Shown: piece by piece, positions 8,820 to 17,743 of the stretch
How positions within the stretch are numbered: position 1 is the first letter of the stretch
Layout: the number at the start of each line of letters is the position of its first letter
Assembly: GCA_047633195.1 (NCBI GenBank)
Contig: JBLIEU010000034.1
Coordinates: forward strand, 1-23,191
DNA length: 23,191 bases
Source: JAKVAV01 sp047633195
GTDB lineage: Bacteria > Bacteroidota > Bacteroidia > Flavobacteriales_D > Cryomorphaceae
Reading direction: 5' to 3'
Program-made: the position numbers and the translations under genes
The notes under the pieces: model-generated
Database searches by the model: none
Told to the model about the DNA's origin: nothing
The model's input: the letters and a program-made list of their open reading frames with translations, nothing else

Positions 8820-8962
8820 AGTGTAGGATGGTGTATTAAGTATAAGGTATGGGGCGATGTTGCTAAGTGATCATTTTGCGGCTGCAAAGAAATGCATTCC
8901 AAAGGGAACTATTTCGGGATCCAATTGCGGAATGTAAAATGTGGAAAGCCAACCGTCAAAAG

Positions 8963-9637
8963 TTATTCTTCTGCAAACTCTTCTTCCCACAAAATCTCAA
9001 TTTCATCGGCCAGTCGCTGCATATCTGCTTCGCTCGTTCCGTCATAGAAACCACGGAGTCTTCGATCGGTGTCGACTAGGATGAAGTTCTCAGTGTGAAT
9101 GAAGTCTTGTTTGCCTCCGTCTCCTTCATCTAAAACGGCGAAGTAGCTTTTTCGCGCGAGCTCATAGATGTGCTTTTTGTCACCCGTAGCGAGCAGCCAC
9201 CTTTCTGGATTGGCTTCATATAGCTCTCCATATTCGAATAAGGCGGCTACACTGTCAATATCAGGCGTAACCGAGTGGGAGAGGAACATCACTTCTGGTC
9301 GGTCGGCAAATTCTTCTTGCAAAACCGCAATGTTTCTGCTCATGATCGGGCAAATGGAAGGGCATGTGGCAAAGAAGAAATCGGCAACGTAGATTTTATT
9401 TTCAAAATCCTTCTGAGTAAAGGTTTTTCCAAGTTGATTCACCAATGCGAAATCTGCCACGGTATGATCACTTTCTACATCTTGCTTTGTCTTGTCGACT
9501 AGTTTAGGGTTGATATCGGCAGGTTGATAAATCTTTAATTTTTTCTCGTTTTTCAGCAAGGGATAAGCAATAGCCATTCCTCCAGCCAGAATGACAATGA
9601 AAATAACCAATGTAAGTACCCAACTTCTAGTTTTCAT
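8963..9637 (-). CDS. SCO1/SenC/PrrC family copper-binding protein
   Basis: Membrane-anchored thioredoxin-fold protein that normally delivers copper to, or reduces, the CuA site of cytochrome c oxidase. It has 224 residues: a short positive N-terminus, one membrane segment (about 6-28), then the periplasmic domain. The family metal site is complete: TCPSICP with Cys92 and Cys96, and His181 in DFIHTENFILVD. No oxidase subunits or heme-assembly genes are present nearby, so its partner must be elsewhere. A near-consensus -7 element (minus strand GACCTTTG, 9695 to 9688) precedes the gene, suggesting separate transcription from the upstream acyl-CoA synthetase gene, which also ends in its own hairpin. 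Confidence 0.92.
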   Translation of the reverse strand: MKTRSWVLTLVIFIVILAGGMAIAYPLLKNEKKLKIYQPADINPKLVDKTKQDVESDHTVADFALVNQLGKTFTQKDFENKIYVADFFFATCPSICPIMSRNIAVLQEEFADRPEVMFLSHSVTPDIDSVAALFEYGELYEANPERWLLATGDKKHIYELARKSYFAVLDEGDGGKQDFIHTENFILVDTDRRLRGFYDGTSEADMQRLADEIEILWEEEFAEE

Positions 9638-9730
9638 AGTTTGAATGTTGTCAATCTAAAAACAGCCCAGAGGCTCGTAATGTTGGGCAAAGGTCGTAAA
9701 GAATTCTCCTGAAATGGAGGACTGCAAAAA

Positions 9731-9765
9731 GAAATATGTCGAGCTGCTATCTAGCAGTATATTTC
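9731..9765 (-). terminator. Hairpin terminator of the acyl-CoA synthetase gene
   Basis: Read on the minus strand, GAAATAT pairs with ATATTTC and an inner CTGCT pairs with AGCAG around a 4-base loop; one asymmetric internal loop separates the two stems. The hairpin runs across the stop codon and is followed directly by TTTTT (9730 to 9726). This is the shape of an intrinsic terminator and would separate this gene from the SCO gene. Confidence 0.55.
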
Positions 9766-11514
9766 TTCAATTAAGGCCTCATATTTTGCAAGAATCACTT
9801 TGCGCTTAAGCTTGAGGGTTGGTGTGACCATATTGTTGCCAACGGTGAACTCCTCTGGCAAGAGTTCGAACTTCTTGATTTGTTCCCACTTGCCAAAAGG
9901 TGCATTGTAATGATCCAATTCTTTTTGGAATCGATCCAAGACCTTTACATTAGAAAGCATTTTTTCTCTGGATGAGCAGTCAATTCCTTTCCTAGTGCAC
10001 CATTCTTCCAGAAAGTCGAATGTAGGAACGATGAGTGCAGAAGGGTGTTTTTGGTATTCTCCTATCACCATTATTTGCTCGATAAATCGGCTCTCTTTGA
10101 ACTTATTTTCCATGAGCTGAGGAGCAATGTATTTTCCACCAGATGTCTTGAAGATCTCTTTTTTCCTGTCGGTAATTTTTAGGAATTCACCATCTACCAA
10201 TTCGCCGATATCTCCAGTGTGGAACCAGCCGTCTTTAATTACTTCGTCTGTAAGGTCTTGACGTTTGTAATAGCCCAGCATCACATTCGGACCTTTTACC
10301 AAAATCTCTCCATCCTCAGCAATTTTAACGTGTACGTCATCTATTGGTCGCCCGGTGGTCCCGAATTTCAATCCGTTGTTGTCGAGCTCATTTACACTGA
10401 TCACAGGTGAGGTCTCAGTAAGACCATAGCCTTCCAAAACAGGAATATTCGCCGCATTAAAGATCCTGGCCAATCGAGGATTCAGCGCAGCGCTTCCGCT
10501 GGCCACAGCTCTGACATTTCCGCCAAGTGCCTCTTGCCATTTGCTGAAAATTAGCTTCCGAGCTATTTTGAGTTTGATTTCATAAATCGGCCCTTTTACG
10601 CCGTAAGGCTCATATTGATTACCTACACTTACTGCCCAGAAGAACAGGGCTTTCTTGATACCAGTCAATGCTGCACCTTTGTCAATAATCTTATCGTATA
10701 CTTTTTCCAAAAGTCTTGGAACTGCCGTAAATACCTGTGGTTTAACGTCGCGAATATCTTCACCTATCGTTTCCATAGATTCAGCAAAATAGAGCGACAC
10801 ACCTGTGTAGGCATAGAGGTAAATGATCATACGCTCGTAGATGTGGCAGAGCGGAAGAAAACTAACTCCTTTGGCATTTGTGTCGACTGGGAGCCGCTTT
10901 TTGCTGGCTATCGTATTGCTCGCCACATTTTTGTGCGAAAGCATTACCCCTTTTGGGGTACCTGTAGTTCCCGATGTATAAATAATCGTGGCGAGGTCTT
11001 CGGCTTTTACTGTATCGCGCAGCGTTTGGATTTTATCCAGGTCAGCTTTCTGACTTTGCAGGTCCTTCCAAGATTTAGCTCCCGAAATAGTATTAAAAGT
11101 GTAAATCTCTTCCACCGTAGGCGACTTTTCTTTTGCCAATCTGGCCTTTGCCAAAAGTTCCTCGTCTGAGACAAATACAACTTTCACTTCCGAATCATTG
11201 AAAATAAACGCGTAGTCGTCGTCGCTAACCGTTGGATAAACGGGAACATTAATGGCCCCAATTTGCAGTATTGCCAAATCAGTCATCACCCATTCGGAGC
11301 GATTATTGGAAATAATCGCTACTTTATCTCCTGGCTTGATGCCCTTTCCCAAAAGACCTGTGCTCAAAGCGTTGGCTGTGTCAATTACTTCTTGGGTCGA
11401 ATGTATTTCCCATTTCCCATTCACTTTATCTGCTAAAGCATCTTCTTGCGGGAAGTGTTTTAATTGAAAATCGTAGAAATCAAATAGCCTCGTTTTATCC
11501 GCCTTAAGCTCCAT
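9751..11514 (-). CDS. fadD: Long-chain fatty acid--CoA ligase (AMP-forming)
   Basis: Activates fatty acids to acyl-CoA via an acyl-adenylate, supplying substrate for the beta-oxidation operon about 5 kb away in this window. Of 587 residues, the ANL-superfamily motifs are in order: IIYTSGTTGTPKGVMLSHKN (177-196), the AMP/phosphate loop; GYGLTETSPV (362-371); GWFHTGDIGEL (429-439); and ITDRKKEIFKTSGGKYIAP (447-465), the hinge and C-terminal catalytic region with its Lys. The overall layout matches long-chain acyl-CoA synthetases (FAA1/COG1022 group) more than short-chain acetyl-CoA synthetases. Start ATG 11514. The gene stands alone, with about 100 bp to the gene before it and its own terminator. 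No copy of the MarR palindrome was found upstream, so co-regulation with the fad operon is not supported by sequence. Confidence 0.92.
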   Translation of the reverse strand: MELKADKTRLFDFYDFQLKHFPQEDALADKVNGKWEIHSTQEVIDTANALSTGLLGKGIKPGDKVAIISNNRSEWVMTDLAILQIGAINVPVYPTVSDDDYAFIFNDSEVKVVFVSDEELLAKARLAKEKSPTVEEIYTFNTISGAKSWKDLQSQKADLDKIQTLRDTVKAEDLATIIYTSGTTGTPKGVMLSHKNVASNTIASKKRLPVDTNAKGVSFLPLCHIYERMIIYLYAYTGVSLYFAESMETIGEDIRDVKPQVFTAVPRLLEKVYDKIIDKGAALTGIKKALFFWAVSVGNQYEPYGVKGPIYEIKLKIARKLIFSKWQEALGGNVRAVASGSAALNPRLARIFNAANIPVLEGYGLTETSPVISVNELDNNGLKFGTTGRPIDDVHVKIAEDGEILVKGPNVMLGYYKRQDLTDEVIKDGWFHTGDIGELVDGEFLKITDRKKEIFKTSGGKYIAPQLMENKFKESRFIEQIMVIGEYQKHPSALIVPTFDFLEEWCTRKGIDCSSREKMLSNVKVLDRFQKELDHYNAPFGKWEQIKKFELLPEEFTVGNNMVTPTLKLKRKVILAKYEALIEEIYC

Positions 11515-11618
11515 ATCTGTTAGGTTTTAAGGCTCCAAAATAAGGATTATTTCAAATGGAATGTTTGGAAATCTGCTAGGTTTTATGGCACAGACATTAA
11601 CGATAACTTCTTTGCCCA

Positions 11619-13256
11619 TTAGTGCACCTGTTTTCCCGACAAGAAGGTGGCAATTATCTTTCCTTGAAGAATTCTCTTTTCTGGTGAATTGATGAGGTCT
11701 GTATCCAAGACGACGAAGTCTGCGATCTTGTTTGCTTCGAGACTTCCTTTTTCTTTTTCTTCGAAAGAAGCGAGGGCTGGCCAAAACGTAATTCCTCGAA
11801 GGGCATCTTCACGCGAAAGAGCCTCCTCGATTTGGAAAGGGGTTTCGTCAGCACCATTAGGGCTTTTGCGGAAAACCGCCGCATAGAAATTGGAAATCGG
11901 TGAAATAGGCTCGACGGGAAAATCGGTGCCGAGTGGAATCCAACCGAGCTGATCCTTTAAAGTTTTGATGGCATAGGCATGTCTAATTCGGTCTTGGCCG
12001 AGTCTGTCTCCTGCCCAAGCTCTGTCAGAAGTAGCGTGAACCGGTTGAACGGAAGCAATGATTCCAAAGTCCCTGTAGAAAGGCAAGTCTTCTGGCGACA
12101 CAATCTGGGCGTGTTCAATTCGCCAGCGGAGGTCATTTAGTTCTTCTAATATATCTGCATAAGCTTTCAGGACAAATGCATTCGCAGAGTCGCCGATACA
12201 GTGCGTACATACTTGGAAGCCGTTTTCCATCGCTGCTGTTGCGTAAGATCTAAGTGTAGAATCCGAAATTAGTTGCAAGCCGTAATTGTCGAGATCATCA
12301 GAATAGGGCTGTTTCAATAAAGCACCTCTTGATCCTAGAGCGCCATCGGCATAAAGTTTCACAGAATTCACATGAAGGTTTTCTGTCTTTAGCGGACCAT
12401 TGCTCATGAACGCAAACGCCTCTTCATTTTGTCTTAGCATGGCGTAAATACGGATCATCACATCCCCTGCCTTTTGCAAACTGTCCAATAGTTCGATGTC
12501 CTTTACAGATAGCCCCGCGTCAGTTACCGACGTAAGCCCTGCTGCGAAACACTTTTTTTCAGCCTGCTGGATGAACTTGGCTTGAAGCTCTATGCTCATC
12601 GGTGTAATAAAGTCACTGGCATACTCCTCGGCACGATCGATGAGAATTCCTGTCAATTCTCCATTTTCATCTTTCTCTATGATTCCACCTTCTATTTGAG
12701 TAGAGTCATCTATTTGCGCGCGCCGCAGTGCTTCGCCGTTTACCAATGCAGCATGTCCGTCAACACGTGTCAAATGAACGGGCCTATCGGGGAAAAGACT
12801 ATCCAGTATCGCCCTGTCGGGAAATGTTGTCGTCTCCCAAGTATTGTTGTCCCATCCTCGGCCTACAATCCATTCGCGGTCTGAGCTGGCAACGAATTTT
12901 TGAATCCGCTCCACTACTTCGTCAAAAGACTTTGTGTCGAATAAGTTGATTTCACCTTGATTTCTGGCAAATCCAAGGAAGTGGGAATGGGCATCGTAAA
13001 AGCCAGGGTAGACAAATCTTTTTTGGGCATCGTATGTTTCCTTGGCCCGATAGCGGTTCAATATTTCACGTTCGGCACCTAGCTCTATGATCTTACCATC
13101 TTTAATGGCCATGGCTTGGTAGATTGTGAATTGACCATCTACACTATATATGGTTGCATTGTGCACCACGAGATCTGCTTCCTCCGATTTGTAGCAGGAT
13201 GAGAGCAACAGAACAAGAAGCCCGAGATTAATGATTCTTTTCAAGAAGGTAGGCAT
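11619..13256 (-). CDS. Amidohydrolase-3 (YtcJ-like) family lipoprotein
   Basis: Predicted metal-dependent hydrolase of 545 residues anchored by a lipid. The N-terminus has Lys-Arg, a leucine-rich segment and lipobox LSSC with Cys21, so it is probably exported and lipidated. The metal-binding pattern of the amidohydrolase superfamily is present: DAHSH (His90, His92), VKLYADGALGS (Lys300, likely the carboxylated bridging lysine), THCIGD (His352), IEHAQI (His382) and GTDFPVEP (Asp445). YtcJ-like members act on N-substituted formamides, amides or imides; the substrate here cannot be told. Its start overlaps the end of the upstream SDR gene by 29 bp, implying translational coupling. Last gene of a three-gene cluster. 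Confidence 0.88.
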   Translation of the reverse strand: MPTFLKRIINLGLLVLLLSSCYKSEEADLVVHNATIYSVDGQFTIYQAMAIKDGKIIELGAEREILNRYRAKETYDAQKRFVYPGFYDAHSHFLGFARNQGEINLFDTKSFDEVVERIQKFVASSDREWIVGRGWDNNTWETTTFPDRAILDSLFPDRPVHLTRVDGHAALVNGEALRRAQIDDSTQIEGGIIEKDENGELTGILIDRAEEYASDFITPMSIELQAKFIQQAEKKCFAAGLTSVTDAGLSVKDIELLDSLQKAGDVMIRIYAMLRQNEEAFAFMSNGPLKTENLHVNSVKLYADGALGSRGALLKQPYSDDLDNYGLQLISDSTLRSYATAAMENGFQVCTHCIGDSANAFVLKAYADILEELNDLRWRIEHAQIVSPEDLPFYRDFGIIASVQPVHATSDRAWAGDRLGQDRIRHAYAIKTLKDQLGWIPLGTDFPVEPISPISNFYAAVFRKSPNGADETPFQIEEALSREDALRGITFWPALASFEEKEKGSLEANKIADFVVLDTDLINSPEKRILQGKIIATFLSGKQVH

Positions 13257-13980
13257 TGGCTTGTGCGGTTGGGGTTATTTCTAAATCGTTGATGCATACG
13301 TGGCGCGGTGACTCCAGAATGAAGAGTGCAGCTCGGGCAATGTCTTCTGCCTGCAAAGCGTCGAATCCTTTATAAACTTGACTGGCTTTTTCTTTGTCGC
13401 CTTTGTACCGCACTATGGAGAATTCCGTGTCTGCGAGTCCTGGTCTTATTTGACTTACTCTGATTGCGTAAGGGAGCAATTCTATTCGCATTGCTTTTGA
13501 CAATGCATTCACCGCGTATTTCGAAGCACAATAAACGTTTCCGCTTGGATAAACCTCAGTGCCCGCAATCGACCCTATGTTTATAATGTGGGCATTTTTC
13601 GATTTCTTTAATAATGGAGTCGCCGCTTTTGTAACATATAGTAGTCCTTTTACATTGGTGTCCATCATTTGATCCCAGTCTTCTGTGAGTCCCCCTTCTA
13701 GGTTAGACTTCCCCAATGCCAAACCTGCATTGTTCACCAGAACGTCGACGTTTTTCCAATCACCGGGGAGATTTGCGAAAGCGGTAATCACTTCAGCTTT
13801 ATTCCTTACATCGAAAGGCATAATATGGACTTCCGTCAAAGAGCGCAATTCTTCACGAAGGCTTTCCAGTCGCTCCACTCTTCGGCCAGTAATGATTAGT
13901 CGGTATCTGGCTTTCGCCAATGATTCTGCGATTGCTTTACCAAAGCCTGCGGTGGCTCCAGTAATAAGTGCTGTTCTCAT
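13228..13980 (-). CDS. Short-chain dehydrogenase/reductase, YdfG-like
   Basis: Classical SDR of 250 residues, a cytoplasmic NAD(P)-dependent oxidoreductase. Seen: cofactor loop TGATAGFGKA (7-16), a following TGRRVERL that favours NADP, NNAG (83-86), catalytic Ser137 in NIGSIAG, and Tyr150-x3-Lys154 in VYCASKY. The overall pattern resembles YdfG, which oxidises 3-hydroxy acids such as serine and allo-threonine, but the substrate is an inference. It overlaps the upstream membrane-protein gene by 4 bp (ATGA at 13977-13980) and the downstream amidohydrolase gene by 29 bp, so all three are probably translated from one message. Confidence 0.9.
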   Translation of the reverse strand: MRTALITGATAGFGKAIAESLAKARYRLIITGRRVERLESLREELRSLTEVHIMPFDVRNKAEVITAFANLPGDWKNVDVLVNNAGLALGKSNLEGGLTEDWDQMMDTNVKGLLYVTKAATPLLKKSKNAHIINIGSIAGTEVYPSGNVYCASKYAVNALSKAMRIELLPYAIRVSQIRPGLADTEFSIVRYKGDKEKASQVYKGFDALQAEDIARAALFILESPRHVCINDLEITPTAQANAYLLEKNH

Positions 13981-15296
13981 AGTTTTTTCAAAATTTTTCT
14001 AAGAAATGGAAATCGGCGTTGCAGCATCACGTGGTCTGTCAACCCGAAAATGATCACAAAGAGGAAAATCAGTGCAGGCATCTTGTACCGAACCACTGCT
14101 CCTAAAACGGGAACAACTTCGCCGATAAGGACGCCTAAAACCAGTACTGCACTTATTCCGAAAGCAATAATCGGAATGGCCAATCCATATGGTCTGCGGA
14201 AATTCCAAAGCATCAGTCCGAGCGCGATGAAAAGGAAAAGGTTTTCCAGAGCTGCAGGGATGTAAAGAAAGTTAGTCCATTCCCACGGCCACGGCCTGAG
14301 GTAGGTTACGTGCAAGGCATTTGGAGCATTCAGCAATAGATCAGATGACTTTGTTAGGGCGGGTAGTTGCAATAGAGAACCCGAGTCTGATTCGGTGGCA
14401 ACATTGTAAAATGCGACTTGCTTTAGATTCATTCGCTGGGAAAAATCAAAGGAGGGACTAATGAGTGGCCCCGTGAAAATAAGGATGATTAATGCTACAT
14501 GGGGAATTCCAAACATGAGCCAAAAGTTGCGATTGGGGAATGCGCGAGCCAGGAGCAACCCAGCCGAAGCGGGAAGTAAAGCAAACAGCACATAGCCCTT
14601 CGTCAGAATAAGCAAGGTGACCCCCAAGAGAAATCCCAGAGCATTGCGGGGTTTAAATTCGCCGTAGGCAAAACGCATGATTCCTCGAAAGAACAGCCCT
14701 ACGCCCAGAAGTAGAATGGGTTCTTTCAAAACTCCCGATCCCCAAAATAGGACCGTCGGAAGCAAGAATACTGCAACAAACATGGCAATTCGTTTTCGTG
14801 GAAAATAGCGCGTCAAGACCTTCAGAATTGCCGTAAGGCCAATCAAAGAGGCAAAACACCAAAAGGCAATGTGCACGAAATAGTTGCCACGCGAGAATGG
14901 CATTATCAAAGCATTGGCTCTGATAATTGTTTGGTTATCGTTGTAGAAGGCCTCCGAATAAGACCGTTCCATATGGGTCATTCGGTTGTAAGACTTCATT
15001 GCCACCTCGTCTTCTTCCATACCGATTCCCGTGAGGAGCTTTAGGTAGACGTCGAATCCCTCATCGGCCGAGTCATAAATGATTTTGGCATCGTCGAAAA
15101 AGCGGTAGGTGTCTCCTGTTTTTCGATCGGTATAGTGGTCTGTGTAGATCCAGCCAAGTAGAAAACCAAAACAGAGTTTTAACGCGAAAGCTAGAAGGAG
15201 GTATTTTCTCGAGATTCCTTTGACTTCAAAATATTTCCATTTCAATATGAGAATGGAAAAAATAGTAGCATAGATTATTAAAAGTAGAATGGCCAA
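13977..15296 (-). CDS. Polytopic membrane protein of unknown function
   Basis: A 439-residue protein with about nine or ten hydrophobic segments (for example 3-19, 31-50, 139-160, 169-189, 192-208, 219-250, 258-280, 344-364, 370-400 and 406-420). A hydrophilic loop between segments 2 and 3 (about 51-128) contains GDTYRFFDDAK, an acidic cluster. Later come LFWGSGVLKEP (183-193) and LRPWPWEW (333-340). The layout and a W-S/G-G-x2-K-E/D motif recall membrane glycosyltransferases or O-antigen polymerase-like proteins, but I do not recognise the family and make no functional call. First gene of the cluster with the SDR and amidohydrolase genes. A perfect TAnnTTTG element on the minus strand lies just upstream. 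Confidence 0.82.
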   Translation of the reverse strand: MAILLLIIYATIFSILILKWKYFEVKGISRKYLLLAFALKLCFGFLLGWIYTDHYTDRKTGDTYRFFDDAKIIYDSADEGFDVYLKLLTGIGMEEDEVAMKSYNRMTHMERSYSEAFYNDNQTIIRANALIMPFSRGNYFVHIAFWCFASLIGLTAILKVLTRYFPRKRIAMFVAVFLLPTVLFWGSGVLKEPILLLGVGLFFRGIMRFAYGEFKPRNALGFLLGVTLLILTKGYVLFALLPASAGLLLARAFPNRNFWLMFGIPHVALIILIFTGPLISPSFDFSQRMNLKQVAFYNVATESDSGSLLQLPALTKSSDLLLNAPNALHVTYLRPWPWEWTNFLYIPAALENLFLFIALGLMLWNFRRPYGLAIPIIAFGISAVLVLGVLIGEVVPVLGAVVRYKMPALIFLFVIIFGLTDHVMLQRRFPFLRKILKKL

Positions 15297-15309
15297 GTTT
15301 TTTTTCTTC

Positions 15310-15317
15310 CAAAAATA
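15310..15317 (-). promoter_or_regulatory. Candidate -7 element for the membrane protein / SDR / amidohydrolase cluster
   Basis: On the minus strand this reads TATTTTTG, a full match to TAnnTTTG. It would give a very short leader before the ATG at 15296. No clear -33 TTG is visible, so confidence is modest. Confidence 0.35.
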
Positions 15318-15435
15318 ATGGGTTTAATTGAAGTGGGCGCACTTTGTGGAATTGAGCGAGATCAAAGTACAATCATGAGGATAAAAAATTATCAAACCCC
15401 TTGTTTCGCGTGGGTTTCTTTCCTTTCAAATTCAT

Positions 15436-15443
15436 TACTTTTG
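15436..15443 (+). promoter_or_regulatory. Candidate -7 element for purL
   Basis: TACTTTTG matches TAnnTTTG exactly and lies about 30 bp ahead of the purL ATG, a usual distance for this phylum. The -33 region has only a weak TTTC. No PurR-like palindrome or guanine riboswitch fold was recognised in the 175-bp gap. Confidence 0.45.
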
Positions 15444-15471
15444 GGCTTTCATTTTCACTGAAATTACACCT

Positions 15472-17724
15472 ATGGAAACCGCCATACAGAACGAAGTAAC
15501 CTTGGAGCAAGCCACAAATTTGGGGTTGCTTGAGTCAGAGTTTGAGAAGATTAAAGAAGTTTTGGGCCGCACGCCCAATTTCACGGAGCTCAGCATCTTC
15601 GGCATTATGTGGTCGGAGCACTGTTCTTATAAGAATAGCATCAAATGGCTCAAGACACTTCCGAAGAAAGGAGATCACCTGCTCGTTGAAGCTGGAGAGG
15701 AGAACGCTGGTTTGGTAGACATCGGTGGAGGATTGGCTTGTGCTTTCAAGATAGAATCTCACAATCATCCTTCTGCTATCGAGCCATACCAAGGAGCGGC
15801 AACAGGAGTGGGAGGGATCAACCGCGATATCTTCACCATGGGTGCTCGTCCGATTGCCCAGTTGAATAGCCTTCGTTTTGGCCCAATCGAAAATGAGCAC
15901 ACCAAATGGTTGCTTAGAGGAGTCGTAAAGGGAATTGGTGACTACGGAAACGCATTTGGAATTCCAGTCCTTGGCGGTGAGGTGTTCTTTGACGAGAGTT
16001 ACAGCACAAATCCTTTGGTGAACGCAATGAGTGTAGGAATCGTTGAAATCGATAAGACGATCAGCGCTACTTCTTCGGGAGTTGGAAATCCAGTATACAT
16101 CGTTGGTTCGGCCACGGGAAAAGATGGAATTAATGGAGCTTCATTTGCTTCAAAAGATATAACCGACGATTCAGCTGACGATCTGCCATCAGTTCAGGTG
16201 GGTGATCCTTTTCAGGAAAAATTACTTCTCGAAGCCACCCTCGAATTGGCTGAAACAGATGCCATTGTTGGGATGCAAGATATGGGTGCAGCGGGGATCA
16301 CCTGTTCCACCAGCGAGATGAGTGCCGATGGCGGTTTTGGAATGAAGATCGATTTGGACAAAGTTCCTATCCGACAAGAGGGAATGCTTCCATTCGAAAT
16401 ATTGCTTTCAGAATCGCAAGAGAGAATGCTTGTGGTCGTTCACAAAGGCAAAGAGAAAATCGTTGAAGAAATTTTCGAGAAGTGGGATTTGAATGCTGTA
16501 CAGATCGGCGAAGTCACAGAAGGTGGCCAGCTCGAATACTACATGCATGGAGAAATGGTTGCGACTGTTCCTGCCTATGACTTGGTCCTTGGCGGTGGCG
16601 CTCCTGTTTACGATCGAGAGTACAAAGAGCCTGCATACTTCGCCGAAAACCAAAAGTTTGATATCGACAGCATAGCCGAACCCGAGAATTATCCTGAAGT
16701 AGCGATGGAGCTGATCTCATTGCCAAACATCGCTTCTAAGCGTTGGGTGTATGAGCAATATGATACTATGGTGGGAACAGGGAACATGACTACCAATGGG
16801 CCGTCCGATGCCGGTGTTGCTCATATTAAAGGAACGGGTAAAGGAATTGCGATGACGGTAGATTGCAATGCTCGATATGTGCACAATGATCCCAAAATAG
16901 GAACTTCAATTGCGGTGGCTGAGGCTGCTCGAAATATAGTTTGCGCAGGCGGAAAGCCTTCTGCCATTACCAATTGCCTCAACTTTGGCAATCCATACAA
17001 TCCCGAAGCCTACTGGCAGTTTGTGATGGCCATTAAAGGAATGAGTGAGGCGTGTATAAGATTTAAGACCCCCGTGACTGGAGGAAACGTGAGTTTCTAC
17101 AACCAGACTGTGCGTGAAGGTGCTGAAGCGGTTCCTGTTTTCCCAACGCCTACCATTGGGATGATAGGAATGGTAGATGATTTGAAGCGTGTCATGACCC
17201 TTGACTTTAAAGCGAAGGGAGACTTGATATTCTTAATTGGCGAAAGCCATAATGATCTTGCGGGCAGCGAATATTTGTACACGTTAAAAGGAGTGAAACG
17301 GTCACCTGCTCCATACTTTGATATGGATAGAGAGCTAGATGTTCAAGCGGCCACACTTGGTTTGATCCAAAATGGCTTGGTCAACGCAGCACACGATATT
17401 TCTGATGGTGGTTTGTTTACCACCTTAGTGGAAATGGGAATTCACCGAGGTTTTGGTTTTGACGTGACGGCTGATGCCGATGTGCGTTTGGACGCCTTCC
17501 TTTTTGGTGAAGCTCAAGGTAGAATTATCGTAACCCTCGACCCTGAGTTTGAAGGTGAATTTATCGAAGCGATGAGGAAGACGGTGGTTCCATTTACTTT
17601 AATGGGACACGTAACCAGAGGTAAAATGGTGATTGACGACTCTCACTTTGGATTTATCGATGATGCCAGCGATGTCTATTTAAATAGTCTTGAACGAAAG
17701 TTAGATTCAAGCGTTACTTCATAA
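15472..17724 (+). CDS. purL: Phosphoribosylformylglycinamidine synthase, small PurL subunit
   Basis: Converts formylglycinamide ribotide to the amidine in purine synthesis, using ATP and ammonia from PurQ. It has 750 residues, the size of the small, multi-subunit form; the single-chain form exceeds 1200. Seen: MWSEHCSYKNS (46-56), VEAGEENAGLVDIGGG (72-87), ESHNHPSAIEPYQGAATG (95-112) with the conserved His97 and His99, and INRDIFTMGARPIAQLNSL (116-134). The second ATP-cone half has VGTGNMTTNGPSDAG, then GGKPSAITNCLNFGNP and TPVTGGNVSFYNQ. No glutaminase domain is present, so separate PurQ and PurS are expected elsewhere. Start ATG 15472; tpx follows 19 bp after the stop. Confidence 0.94.
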   Translation: METAIQNEVTLEQATNLGLLESEFEKIKEVLGRTPNFTELSIFGIMWSEHCSYKNSIKWLKTLPKKGDHLLVEAGEENAGLVDIGGGLACAFKIESHNHPSAIEPYQGAATGVGGINRDIFTMGARPIAQLNSLRFGPIENEHTKWLLRGVVKGIGDYGNAFGIPVLGGEVFFDESYSTNPLVNAMSVGIVEIDKTISATSSGVGNPVYIVGSATGKDGINGASFASKDITDDSADDLPSVQVGDPFQEKLLLEATLELAETDAIVGMQDMGAAGITCSTSEMSADGGFGMKIDLDKVPIRQEGMLPFEILLSESQERMLVVVHKGKEKIVEEIFEKWDLNAVQIGEVTEGGQLEYYMHGEMVATVPAYDLVLGGGAPVYDREYKEPAYFAENQKFDIDSIAEPENYPEVAMELISLPNIASKRWVYEQYDTMVGTGNMTTNGPSDAGVAHIKGTGKGIAMTVDCNARYVHNDPKIGTSIAVAEAARNIVCAGGKPSAITNCLNFGNPYNPEAYWQFVMAIKGMSEACIRFKTPVTGGNVSFYNQTVREGAEAVPVFPTPTIGMIGMVDDLKRVMTLDFKAKGDLIFLIGESHNDLAGSEYLYTLKGVKRSPAPYFDMDRELDVQAATLGLIQNGLVNAAHDISDGGLFTTLVEMGIHRGFGFDVTADADVRLDAFLFGEAQGRIIVTLDPEFEGEFIEAMRKTVVPFTLMGHVTRGKMVIDDSHFGFIDDASDVYLNSLERKLDSSVTS

Positions 17725-17743
17725 ACAAGATATAAAAGAACCC

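Noticed and set aside
8894..8938. CATTCC...GGAATG inverted repeat after the SCO gene
   Set aside because: Six-base arms with a loop of about 30 bases and only a poor T-rich tail; too weak to call a terminator.
10615..11169. Open plus-strand frame of 184 codons inside the acyl-CoA synthetase gene
   Set aside because: It is antisense to conserved AMP-binding motifs, Cys- and Phe-rich with no recognisable pattern, and so a shadow of the real gene.
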